DNA from: an uncultured Pontibacter sp.
GTDB lineage: Bacteria > Bacteroidota > Bacteroidia > Cytophagales > Hymenobacteraceae
Assembly: GCF_947499215.1 (NCBI RefSeq)
Contig: NZ_CANMNI010000001.1
Coordinates: forward strand, 310,001 to 374,000
Direction of reading: 5' to 3'
Length of the DNA stretch: 64,000 nucleotides
Shown here: positions 29,463 through 38,900 of the stretch, in pieces
Numbering within the stretch: position 1 is the first letter of the stretch
How the letters are laid out: every line of letters starts with the position of its first letter
Translations under genes and position numbers: made by a program
Notes under the pieces: model-generated
Told to the model about the DNA's origin: nothing
Databases searched by the model: none
What the model saw: the letters and a program-made list of their open reading frames with translations, nothing else

Positions 29463-30258
29463 CGAGGACTACATAGCATCTGGTAAGCTGGAACTATACG
29501 CAGCCGGGGGCCTGACCGAGGCGGAGCGTGAGGAGGTGGAACGCCGTGCGGCTGCCTCGCCGGAGATCCGTATGGCCTTGGACGAAGCCTGCGCTGCCAT
29601 GGAAGCCTATGCCGGTCTTCATGCCGTCAGCCCGAGACCTGCGCTCAAGAACAGGATCATGCAGCAGCTTGCGGTTGAGGAAGCGCCCGCCCGTACGCTT
29701 TACCAAGAAGCGGTTAGAGAGCCGAAAGCCTACAGATGGATGCTGGCCGCCAGTTTGGCCTTGGCGATTATCTCCGGCATACTGAGCTTTTATTTCTACA
29801 ACCGCTGGCAGCAGGCGGAAGACAGGCTGGCCGGTGTGATGGCCTCGGAGCAACTACTGGCGCGCAATTTCCACCAGACCAATCTGCAACTGCAACAACA
29901 GGAGGAAACGCTTTCCATCCTGCGCAACCCGGACTTCCAAGCCGTTAGGTTACAGGGTGTGGAGAGTCATCCGGAAGCCCGCATGACAGTATACTGGAAC
30001 CAGCGCCAGCAGCAGGTATACGTAGATCAGGTAGCGCTTCCGGCACCGCCCACCGGCAAACAGTACCAGCTGTGGGCACTGGCCGACGGCAAGCCAATTG
30101 ATGCCGGTATGCTGGAAATGATAGATGGAAAAGCGGGACTGCAGCAGATGAAAAACATCGGCGCGGCACAGGCTTTCGCGGTTACGCTGGAACCGGCTGG
30201 CGGCAGTGCATCCCCCACCTTGGATGAACTCAGGGTAATGGGAAATGTCAGCTCTTAA
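29455..30258 (+). CDS. Anti-sigma factor, RskA-like
   Basis: Overlaps sigma gene by 8 nt; one TM; VYWNQRQQQVYVDQVALPAPPTGKQYQLWALADGKPIDAGML. Confidence 0.9.
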   Translation: MHNEDYIASGKLELYAAGGLTEAEREEVERRAAASPEIRMALDEACAAMEAYAGLHAVSPRPALKNRIMQQLAVEEAPARTLYQEAVREPKAYRWMLAASLALAIISGILSFYFYNRWQQAEDRLAGVMASEQLLARNFHQTNLQLQQQEETLSILRNPDFQAVRLQGVESHPEARMTVYWNQRQQQVYVDQVALPAPPTGKQYQLWALADGKPIDAGMLEMIDGKAGLQQMKNIGAAQAFAVTLEPAGGSASPTLDELRVMGNVSS

Positions 30259-30298
30259 TGTTGCAAGCAAACATTTCGCTGCTTACCTATAAGTAGCT

Positions 30299-30997
30299 TT
30301 ATACCAGTTCGGCTCCCAGTCCTTTGGAGGTGTACTTCACGTTGTTCCAGAACAGGCGACTGAAAATAGCTTGAAAGAGCGGGGTGGGCACATGCACTTC
30401 GGCGAGCTGCAGACTGGCCAACAAGCGCATCACTTCCTGCAGTTTCAGCAGGTGATCAGTCTCGCTCAGGTTGCTGAGTTCTTCTTTGCAGAACAGGAAG
30501 ATGTTGGCAAGGCGATCATCGGTGCGCTCGATATAGTCCATGACCTCGTATACCCGCGACGGCAGTTCGCTCAGCATGGTAGTGGCGGCTACCTGATCGA
30601 ATTTCCATAGCCTTGGTACGATGGGCGCCCCGAGTTGCTGGCTACGCTCTATGTCCGAGAGGCGCTTGTAGAGCAATAGCGCCAGCACCATGTTGTTGCA
30701 GCAATCGCTGCTCTGCCCCAGCTCCCGAAAGAGTACGATGGCCTGCTGCACTTTGCTGAATACCTGCTGCACCAAGTCCCGTTCCGCTGTGTGCCAGCCG
30801 CTTAGGCTCACCAGCTCATCGCTTATGGTAAAGAGCCCTGGATTCAGGAAAACCTCCTTTTCCACCTCCCGCACCATGTCCTGTAAACTGCTCGCCTGCA
30901 GCATGTGGTTGAAGAAAAGGAAGTAGGCGATCTGCTGGGCGGTCATGGGTACCTGCCTAAAAAGGAGCGTTGTTTTGATGGCTTCGGTCAGAATCAT
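30299..30997 (-). CDS. Hypothetical protein
   Basis: Helical, no recognised domain; start chosen at MILTEAIKTTLLFRQVP. Confidence 0.6.
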   Translation of the reverse strand: MILTEAIKTTLLFRQVPMTAQQIAYFLFFNHMLQASSLQDMVREVEKEVFLNPGLFTISDELVSLSGWHTAERDLVQQVFSKVQQAIVLFRELGQSSDCCNNMVLALLLYKRLSDIERSQQLGAPIVPRLWKFDQVAATTMLSELPSRVYEVMDYIERTDDRLANIFLFCKEELSNLSETDHLLKLQEVMRLLASLQLAEVHVPTPLFQAIFSRLFWNNVKYTSKGLGAELV

Positions 30998-31101
30998 GGG
31001 CAGGATTTTTAAAACTCTGGAAATCAACAAGGTATTTCTCAAAGTTAAAAGAATAGGATGCCCATAACCAATACCCATAACTGGGTATTTTTAAGATGTT
31101 T

Positions 31102-32124
31102 TTAGACTGTGATTACCACTTTGCCAACAGACTTGCCCTGTTGGAAAAGCTTGATGGCCTCATGCATTTCGTCGAAGGCGAACACTTGCCCCACATGCTG
31201 CGGCTCGAGCTCGAGGGCCTGCAGCTTTTGCAGCAGCTCATGCATCAGGTCAGTCTGTTCGTAGAGGTAGATCAGGTTAAAACCCATCAGCGATTTGTTT
31301 TCGGTGGGCAGGCGCAGCGGGTCAATTTTGGGGCGGCGCAGAAAGCGCCAGAACAGGCTGGGGTAGTTGGGGCGGCTGCCGTGGCTGGAGAAGGAGGCGT
31401 TGCCATACACCACCATACGGCCCATCGGGGCCAGCGCCCGCCAGCCGAGCTCCAGTATGCGACCGCCGATGCACTCCATGATCAGGCAGAGGGGGCGTCC
31501 GTTGAGGGCCTGCTGCAATTCTTCGTAAAAGTCACTGCCGCGCAGGATCACCGCATCGTACGCCTCCTGCCGGCGCAGGAAGTCCACTTTGCCGGGTCGG
31601 CCCACGGTGCCGATGGTATAGGCGCCCAACTTTTTGCAGATGCGGTTCGCCAGAATACCCACGCCACCCGCCGCGCTGTGAATGAGCACCGCCATACCCG
31701 GTTTCAGGTTTCCCAGCTCTTTAAGCGCATAGTAGGCCGTAAGTCCCTGCACCAGAAAGCCAGCCCCCTGCTCATAGCTCCACCTGTCCGGCAGCGGAAT
31801 AACATAGCGGTGATGGCTGTTGATGTGCGACACGTAGCCCCCGAACTTGGTGACTCCCATCACGCGGTCGCCGACCTGCCACTCCCCCACCGATTCGCCC
31901 ACCGCCACAATCTCACCCGCAAACTCGAGCCCTGGTATAAAAGAGCCGGCGGGTGTGGCGCTGTAAAGCCCCTGCATGGCGAACACGTCTGCAAAATTGA
32001 GCCCAATGGCACGCACCCGAACGCATACTTCATCCGGCCCCGGTTCCTCGAGTGTTTCGGTGCGCAGCTGCAGGTTGTGAATGGCGCCCGCTTTGGGCAT
32101 GCGGTATACCTGTCTCTCTATCAT
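31102..32124 (-). CDS. Zinc-binding dehydrogenase/quinone reductase (VAT-1-like MDR)
   Basis: VRVRAIGLNFADVFAMQGLY; VLIHSAAGGVGILANRICKKLGA; C-terminal GKVVITV. Confidence 0.95.
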   Translation of the reverse strand: MIERQVYRMPKAGAIHNLQLRTETLEEPGPDEVCVRVRAIGLNFADVFAMQGLYSATPAGSFIPGLEFAGEIVAVGESVGEWQVGDRVMGVTKFGGYVSHINSHHRYVIPLPDRWSYEQGAGFLVQGLTAYYALKELGNLKPGMAVLIHSAAGGVGILANRICKKLGAYTIGTVGRPGKVDFLRRQEAYDAVILRGSDFYEELQQALNGRPLCLIMECIGGRILELGWRALAPMGRMVVYGNASFSSHGSRPNYPSLFWRFLRRPKIDPLRLPTENKSLMGFNLIYLYEQTDLMHELLQKLQALELEPQHVGQVFAFDEMHEAIKLFQQGKSVGKVVITV

Positions 32125-32271
32125 GGCGAATTAGTTGGCGTATTTCCAACACTACGAAAAAATTAAAAAAAACCTTGTGTGCCTTGTGGAATTTTTACGG
32201 AAGCGCCATCCACTATACAAAGGCAGCGGAAGTCCCGCCTGCCACATGCATCAAATAGAAAGGAAAGCACC

Positions 32272-32775
32272 ATGGCACAGGTACAGGAAAAACAGAACCC
32301 GGCGAAAGGCAACAGAAGACGCGCGCGCAGCGGCGGTTTTCACCTCGACATGACCCCGATGGTGGACCTCGCGTTTCTCCTGCTCACCTTCTTCATGCTT
32401 ACCACCACCTTCGCCAAACTCCAGACCATGGAGATCAACATGCCGACTGCGTATGGCCCCAACACGCCCATACCCGGCAAGAACGCCCTGACCGTGATAC
32501 TCGGTGAAAAGGACCGGGTGTTCTACCATTTCGGATATGCCGGCGACGAGCCCGAAGTAGTGGAAACGGATTACTCGGCTTCAGGCCTGCGCCGAGTACT
32601 TCTCTCGGAGCAGGTGCGGCAGAATCCGAAACTGGTTGTACTGGTGAAAGCCGTCGAAACCTCGCGCTACAAGAATCTGGTGGACGCCTTGGACGAACTC
32701 CGCATTACCGACACCCGACGCTACGCCTTGGTGGCCCTGCAGGACGAAGACAGACAGTTGCTGGCCTCTCGGTGA
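32272..32775 (+). CDS. ExbD/TolR biopolymer transport protein
   Basis: Start at MAQVQEKQNP; FHLDMTPMVDLAFLLLTFFMLTTTF TM with conserved Asp. Confidence 0.93.
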   Translation: MAQVQEKQNPAKGNRRRARSGGFHLDMTPMVDLAFLLLTFFMLTTTFAKLQTMEINMPTAYGPNTPIPGKNALTVILGEKDRVFYHFGYAGDEPEVVETDYSASGLRRVLLSEQVRQNPKLVVLVKAVETSRYKNLVDALDELRITDTRRYALVALQDEDRQLLASR

Positions 32776-32857
32776 GAAAATAGGAAGATTTGCGCATAAC
32801 AAAGCATATACTTTCAACTATATTTACTTTATTTAAAGACGCGATACAGGTATACAC

Positions 32858-33442
32858 ATGTTTTTAAAGTTTTTCGCCAAAGACCGACAGCCCGATGATC
32901 TGGAGCTGGTACAACAGTACCGGCGCACCGGCGACTTGGACGTGATCGGAAAACTCTTTGAGCGGCATACGGAAATGGTATACCTGATCTGCCTCCGCTA
33001 CCTAGAGGAGGAAGAGGAAAGCAAGGACGCCACCATGCAGGTGTTTGAGCAGCTCATGGTGGCCCTAAAGCGGCATGAGGTAACTAACTTTAAGTCGTGG
33101 CTGCACTCCCTCACCAAAAACCACTGCCTGCAGCTGCTGCGCACCAAACGCCTGAAAGGGAAAGCCACGCAGGCTCTGACACCCGAACAATACACCACCG
33201 ATGGCGGCCTGCAGCTGAGCGATGCTGAGCAGCAAGAACTCGCCTTGCAGGCCTTGGAGCGCGGCTTGGTGCATCTGCCTGCCGAACAGCGTACCTGCCT
33301 TGAGCTGTTCTATCTGGAACAGAGAAGTTACAAAGAGATTGTGGAGTTGACCGGCTGTGACATGAAGCAGGTGAAAAGCTATATTCAGAACGGACGCCGG
33401 AACCTTAAAAATTACGTTGAGAAATACCATGCGCCACGATAA
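32858..33442 (+). CDS. ECF-type RNA polymerase sigma factor
   Basis: GKLFERHTEMVYLICLRYL; SKDATMQVFEQLM; LPAEQRTCLELFYLEQRSYKEIVELTGCDMKQVKSYIQNGRRNL. Confidence 0.95.
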   Translation: MFLKFFAKDRQPDDLELVQQYRRTGDLDVIGKLFERHTEMVYLICLRYLEEEEESKDATMQVFEQLMVALKRHEVTNFKSWLHSLTKNHCLQLLRTKRLKGKATQALTPEQYTTDGGLQLSDAEQQELALQALERGLVHLPAEQRTCLELFYLEQRSYKEIVELTGCDMKQVKSYIQNGRRNLKNYVEKYHAPR

Positions 33443-34184
33443 ATTACAGACAAGCGAATGGGGACTAGAGGAACACCCTTCCACCGAGCTGCTGCGCCAG
33501 TATGAGGAAGGTGTGCTGCCGCCGGCCTCTAACTACGATGTGGAGCGCCACCTGCTCGATTGCGAGATGTGCGAGGACATACTCAGTGGTATGGCCCTGT
33601 CCGACCGCGGCCGAACCAAACAGGCGCGCAACCGCATTTGGCAGCGCATCAGAACCCGGTTGCGCCGCAAGCACCGGCCCCGCGCGCTGCACGGGCTCGC
33701 TGACTGGCGAGTGGCCTTGGGCGTGCTGATGATGTTCAGTTCTTTGGGCCTGCTGCTCTTTTACCACTATACCCGCACACTGGCGCAGGAGCGCGCCAAC
33801 GTGCAGGCAAGCGAAGTGCTCCCCCCTACTCCTGAGGAACTGCTCGCCCGCACCATCGATGCGGCCATCGTGCTCGACATTCCGGCACCGCCGGTTAACC
33901 CGAGCCAGCAGCTGTCACCCGCTAAAACGGCGGTAGTACAAAACGAGGCGTCATTACAGGGGCGTGTGCTCGCTGAAGATGGACAAGGTATAGCCGGTGT
34001 GTTGCTGGAGGTACAAGGCAGCCAAGTACGTATGACCAGTGATCGACATGGAAATTTTAGCCTCCCCCTACCCGCCGGTGAGTACGAAGTTCGCATCAGT
34101 AAGCAAGGCTATCCACCACTGCAACAGACATTAAACAGTCCGGCAAAAGACGTAACGCTGCACTTGTCTCAACTCAATGAGTAA
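33417..34184 (+). CDS. Putative anti-sigma factor with zf-HC2-like N-terminus and CarboxypepD_reg-like C-terminus
   Basis: Overlaps sigma gene by 26 nt; HLLDCEMCEDILSG; one TM; GRVLAEDGQGIAGVLLEVQGSQVRMTSDRHGNFSLPLPAGEYEVRISKQGY. Confidence 0.85.
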   Translation: MRNTMRHDKLQTSEWGLEEHPSTELLRQYEEGVLPPASNYDVERHLLDCEMCEDILSGMALSDRGRTKQARNRIWQRIRTRLRRKHRPRALHGLADWRVALGVLMMFSSLGLLLFYHYTRTLAQERANVQASEVLPPTPEELLARTIDAAIVLDIPAPPVNPSQQLSPAKTAVVQNEASLQGRVLAEDGQGIAGVLLEVQGSQVRMTSDRHGNFSLPLPAGEYEVRISKQGYPPLQQTLNSPAKDVTLHLSQLNE

Positions 34185-34414
34185 GGCAGTAACTAGGTAT
34201 AAATACACAATGTCAAATAAGGGATAAATAGCCTGTTTTCTGACTTAAAGGAAGCTTTTTGAGCGTGATTAAATTGATTTAATAGAGGCCATAATTCGTC
34301 TGGGAAAGTAAAAATACTTAAATTACAGCCTGATAGCCTTTGTCAAAGGGAGTTCAGTCCGCATTTGCCGGCAGATCGTCTTCCCATTTAACCCCTGACA
34401 GAGGACCGAGGAAT

Positions 34415-35965
34415 ATGGAAAAAAACTACCTGTCGCAGCAACATGTGGGCGACAAAAACTATGATTCTGAATTTTGCGGCAGCATCCCGCTACACCAGAT
34501 CAACCTGATACAACCCCACGGCCTACTGCTGGTGCTCGACAAAGCGCTTCGCATCAGACAGGTGAGTGAAAACACTGACAGCATGCTCGGCTTACCGCCG
34601 GATGCGCTGCACGACCAGCCCTTGGCCGCTTTCCTACCCGACCATGAAATGCGGGACCTGCAGCAAAAGCTGGGGCAGGAACAGGAACAAGTGAACATAC
34701 CATTCGCACTCTCTTTTAAGACCGGTCAGGAAACCAAACACTTTACAGCCACCATTCTGCCCGAAGCGGAACAGATCCTGATTGAAATGGAGCCGGACCA
34801 AGGCACTGATGAGCAGTCGTTTCTATCCTTTTTTCAGCAGATCAAATACATTACCTCGCGCATCAAGCAGTCGGACTGCATTGCGGCTATCGCCCAGACG
34901 GCAGCCGATGAGTTCAGGAACTTTACGGGTTTTGACCGGGTCCTGATCTACCGATTCGATCCGCTTTGGAACGGTACCGTGATCGGGCAGGCCAAAACCG
35001 AGGACATGAGTGACTTGCTGGGTCTTCGCTTCCCGGCATCCGACGTGCCGAAACAGGCACGAGACCTCTATTTCAAAAACGCCTATAGACTTATCCCTGC
35101 ACGAGAGTACGAACCGGTGCGCCTGCAGCCGATCCTTAACCCGATCACCAAGCGCTTCACGGATCTTACCAGCTGCAATCTGCGCAGCGTGGCAGGTGTG
35201 CATTTGGAGTACATGGGCAATATGGGAATTTCGGCGTCCATGTCGCTTCCCCTTATTATTGATGGGAAGCTATGGGGCCTCATCTCCTGCCACCACAAAA
35301 CACCGAAGTACCCGAGTTATCAGGAGCGCACCGCCATGGAGCTGCTTGCCTCGATCACCTCGGTGCAGCTGGGTGCCTTCGAAAAACACTACAATAGTGA
35401 AAACAGGGCTAAGATGGGCGGGCTCCACACCCGCCTGCTCGAGCAGCTGTTTAAGGAAGAGTATTTTGCGAACGCCCTCCTGCAAGGGGAGCCCAGCATG
35501 CTGGACCTGCTCTCGCTGAGCGGTGCCGCCGTGCTGTATGAAGGACAAGTGCTAACAGCGGGTAAAACACCGCCGTTGTCAAAAATAAAAGAGCTGGCCT
35601 CTTGGCTTCGCCGTAACAGTGGCGACAAAACATTCGTAACTAACTCGCTTCCGCATATATACCCGAACAGCAAAGAATACAAGGACGAGGCCAGCGGACT
35701 GCTTGCCCTTGCCATCAACTCAGAGCAGGTCGAATATATTTTGGGGTTTCGGGAAGAAGTGCTGCATACCGTAAATTGGAGCGGCAACCCGGACCAAGCC
35801 ATCCGTATGGAGCCGGACGGAAAAAGCTACCATCCTCGCAATTCCTTTGCCCTATACCAACAGACGGTGCAACTCACCGCGCTCCCTTGGCAGGACGAAG
35901 AGCTAGATGCCGCTGAAGCTTTGCGCAGTGCTGTGCTTGGCAAGATCATCCGCGAGAAACACTAA
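34415..35965 (+). CDS. Bacteriophytochrome photosensory module (PAS-GAF-PHY) without kinase domain
   Basis: FCGSIPLHQINLIQPHGLLLVLD (Cys + IQPHG); FPASDVPKQAR; GVHLEYMGNMGI; LISCHHKTP; PHY tongue VNWSGNP and HPRNSFALYQQTVQLTALPW; ends soon after PHY. Confidence 0.95.
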   Translation: MEKNYLSQQHVGDKNYDSEFCGSIPLHQINLIQPHGLLLVLDKALRIRQVSENTDSMLGLPPDALHDQPLAAFLPDHEMRDLQQKLGQEQEQVNIPFALSFKTGQETKHFTATILPEAEQILIEMEPDQGTDEQSFLSFFQQIKYITSRIKQSDCIAAIAQTAADEFRNFTGFDRVLIYRFDPLWNGTVIGQAKTEDMSDLLGLRFPASDVPKQARDLYFKNAYRLIPAREYEPVRLQPILNPITKRFTDLTSCNLRSVAGVHLEYMGNMGISASMSLPLIIDGKLWGLISCHHKTPKYPSYQERTAMELLASITSVQLGAFEKHYNSENRAKMGGLHTRLLEQLFKEEYFANALLQGEPSMLDLLSLSGAAVLYEGQVLTAGKTPPLSKIKELASWLRRNSGDKTFVTNSLPHIYPNSKEYKDEASGLLALAINSEQVEYILGFREEVLHTVNWSGNPDQAIRMEPDGKSYHPRNSFALYQQTVQLTALPWQDEELDAAEALRSAVLGKIIREKH

Positions 35966-35995
35966 GTCGAATACTATTACCCTGGCAGTTCCAGT

Positions 35996-38900
35996 ATGTT
36001 GCAGCAAGCACCTAACCATAAGGCGCAGAAAGTGAGCCCAAAACCAGCCGACCACTATCTGGTTGGCATCGGCGCCTCCGCAGGGGGGCTAGAAGCCATC
36101 CACAAGGTCTTTGACCACTTCCCGAGTAACTCCAGTTTCTCGTTCGTGATCATTCAGCACCTCTCGCCCGACCATAAGAGTCTGATGGCCGAGCTGCTGT
36201 CGAAACATACCCAGATGCAGGTGCGTGAAGCGGAGGACAACATGTTTACGCGGCCCAACTGCGTGTACGTGCTGCCCAGCGGCAAACAGCTCAGCCTGCA
36301 GAACGGAAGACTGCGCCTCACCGAAAAACCCCGCAACCGCGAACCGAACTTTGCCATCGATTCCTTTTTTGAATCACTCGCCGTGGACCGTGGGGCCTAT
36401 GCCATCGCCGTGGTGCTCTCCGGTACGGGTACGGATGGCAGCAAAGGAATTCGCGCTATCAAACAGGCCGGTGGTCTGGTGGTGGTGCAAGACCCTAAAT
36501 CCGCTAAGTTCGACGGCATGCCCCGCAGCGCCATCGATACCGGCGACGTGGACTTTGTGCTGCCCGCCGAACAGATACCACATGAGATCATGGAATACAC
36601 CCGCCGGACGCCACTCGTAAAATCAATAATCGAGAATGGGAAAAAGAAGGAGGAGTCCAGCAACGACGAGGCGGTGCTAAAGAAAATACTGGAGTTGGTG
36701 TGCACCCACACCCAGATTGATTTCAACAACTACAAAACCCCTACCCTTAGCCGGCGCATCCACAAGCGCATGCAGTCCCTCAACCTAGACAGCATGCAGG
36801 CCTATCTGAATCATTTGTATGAAGATCCTGCCGAGATTAAAGTGCTCTGTCAGGAGTTTTTCATCAACGTAACCAGCTTCTTCCGTGACCCGGAGGCTTT
36901 CCGCCTGCTCGAACAGGAGGTGATCCCAAAGATCATCAGTGAGAAAGAGGAAGGCGAGCTGATCAAGGTATGGGTGGCCGCCTGTAGCACTGGTGAAGAG
37001 GTATACTCGCTCGCTATTCTGTTTAAGGAGGCATTTCAAAAGCTGGGCAGTAACGCTGAAGTGAAACTCTTCGCCACGGACATCGATCAGAAGGCCCTGC
37101 AAAAGGCATCGAGGGGAACCTATCCGGCCAGTATTGCCAAGTTTGTGTCGCAGGAGCGGCTGGACCGCTTCTTTCAGCGCAGCGGGAGCAAATACGTGGT
37201 TAGCGACGCTATCCGCAAGCTGGTGATCTTCGCGCAGCACGACCTGCAGAAAGATCCGCCTTTCAGCAAGATCGACCTGATCACCTGCCGCAACATGCTG
37301 ATCTACCTCAACCCGACTTTGCAACACAAGGTGCTCTCGCTCTTCCCCTACGCCCTGAACATGGGGGGCTACCTGATGTTGGGACCGAGCGAGCATATGG
37401 GTGACATGCAGGAGTATTTCAAGGAAAAGGACCGCAAGTGGAAGCTTTTCCAAAAGGTGAAAGACCGCAGCAGCCTACAGCGCAGCTATGGGGTGTCGGA
37501 ATACAACACCACGAGCATGCAGCAGAGTCAGGCCAGCCAGTACAAGACCATACAGCTCAACCGCTACAACGAGGCCTTTATGGATGCCTTGGCGGAAGAC
37601 TTTAAGGTGACGGCCCTGTATGTGGACGCCAACTACCAGTTGCTGCACGGTATCGGTGACATTAACCGATTCCTAAAATTCCCGGATAAGCGCCTGCATT
37701 TCAACCTCATCAAAATGGTGCCGGAGGAACTGGCCGTAGTATTGAGCGTGGGGATACGCAAGGCGATTAAAACGAATAAAAGCGTCGCCAGCCGGCAAGT
37801 GGCGGTTAAGTTCGACAAAAAGGAGAAACTCGTTCTCACCTCTGTACGCCCGGTTACGATAGACAAAGGCCAACCGCCGGTGATACTGGTACTCCTGCAG
37901 GAAATGGGAGAAGTGAACCCGATCCCTAAAATATCGGACATCACACACGTATCAGATGCCGACTATTACCAGCAGCTAACCTCCTTGGAATCAGAACTTC
38001 GGGAGACGCGTGAGAACCTGCAGATGACCGTGCAGGATCTGAGCACGACCAATGAAGAACTGCAGTCGAGTAACGAGGAGCTCATGTCGAGTAACGAGGA
38101 ACTGCAAAGCTCCAATGAGGAGATGCAGTCGCTGAACGAGGAACTGCATACTGTTAATTCTGAACACCAACTGAAGATAAAGGAACTGCAGGAACTCAAT
38201 GAGGACTTGGACAACTACTTCAGAAGCTCCAACATCGGGCAGCTGTTCATAGACCATAATCTGGAAGTCCGCAAGTATACTCCCTCTTTGGAGCAACTCG
38301 TCAATATAATCGGAGGAGATATTGGCCGACCGGTATACCACCTGTCGCACAACCTGAAATACGACCGCCTGTTCGACGACATACGCCACGTGAACAACAC
38401 CTCGCAGGAAATTGAGCAGGAAGTGGAGACGGAAAAAGGACGCTACTTCCTGATGCGCATCATCCCCTACCTGAAGCGGGATGGAAACAAAGACGGCGTA
38501 GTGGTGAGTTTTGTGGATGTGACCACCCTCAAAACACTCAGCAGCGTGGTGCAGGGTGTTTTGGACAGCTCGCTGAACAACATTATGGCCATGAAAGTGG
38601 AGCGTGATGATAAAAATCAGATCAGGGATTTATGCTGGTCCCTGCTCAACAAAAAAGCAGAGGAGCTCATAGGCGAGTCAAGCGCCAACCTGTTGAACAG
38701 AAGCGTTACAAGCACCATAGCCACCCTGCGCGAGAGCGGCCTCTACCGCAAATTTGCGCACGTGGTGGAAACCGGCACACCGCTTCACATTGAGCAGTAC
38801 CTTAGCTTTGGCAAGCACAAGGCTTGGTATGAGATAGCCGCCGTAAAAATGGGCGACGGATTGACTGTTACGATGGCCGACATCACCGACAAGAAGAACA

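Noticed and set aside
31096-32166. 356 aa plus-strand ORF
   Set aside because: Antisense to the zinc-binding dehydrogenase; a mirror of its codon usage
36785-37453. 222 aa minus-strand ORF
   Set aside because: Antisense to the CheR domain of the fusion kinase
38040-38170. Short tandem-like repeats (SSNEEL...) resembling a repeat array
   Set aside because: Heptad coiled-coil typical of CheB-CheR fusion proteins, not CRISPR or a DNA-level array
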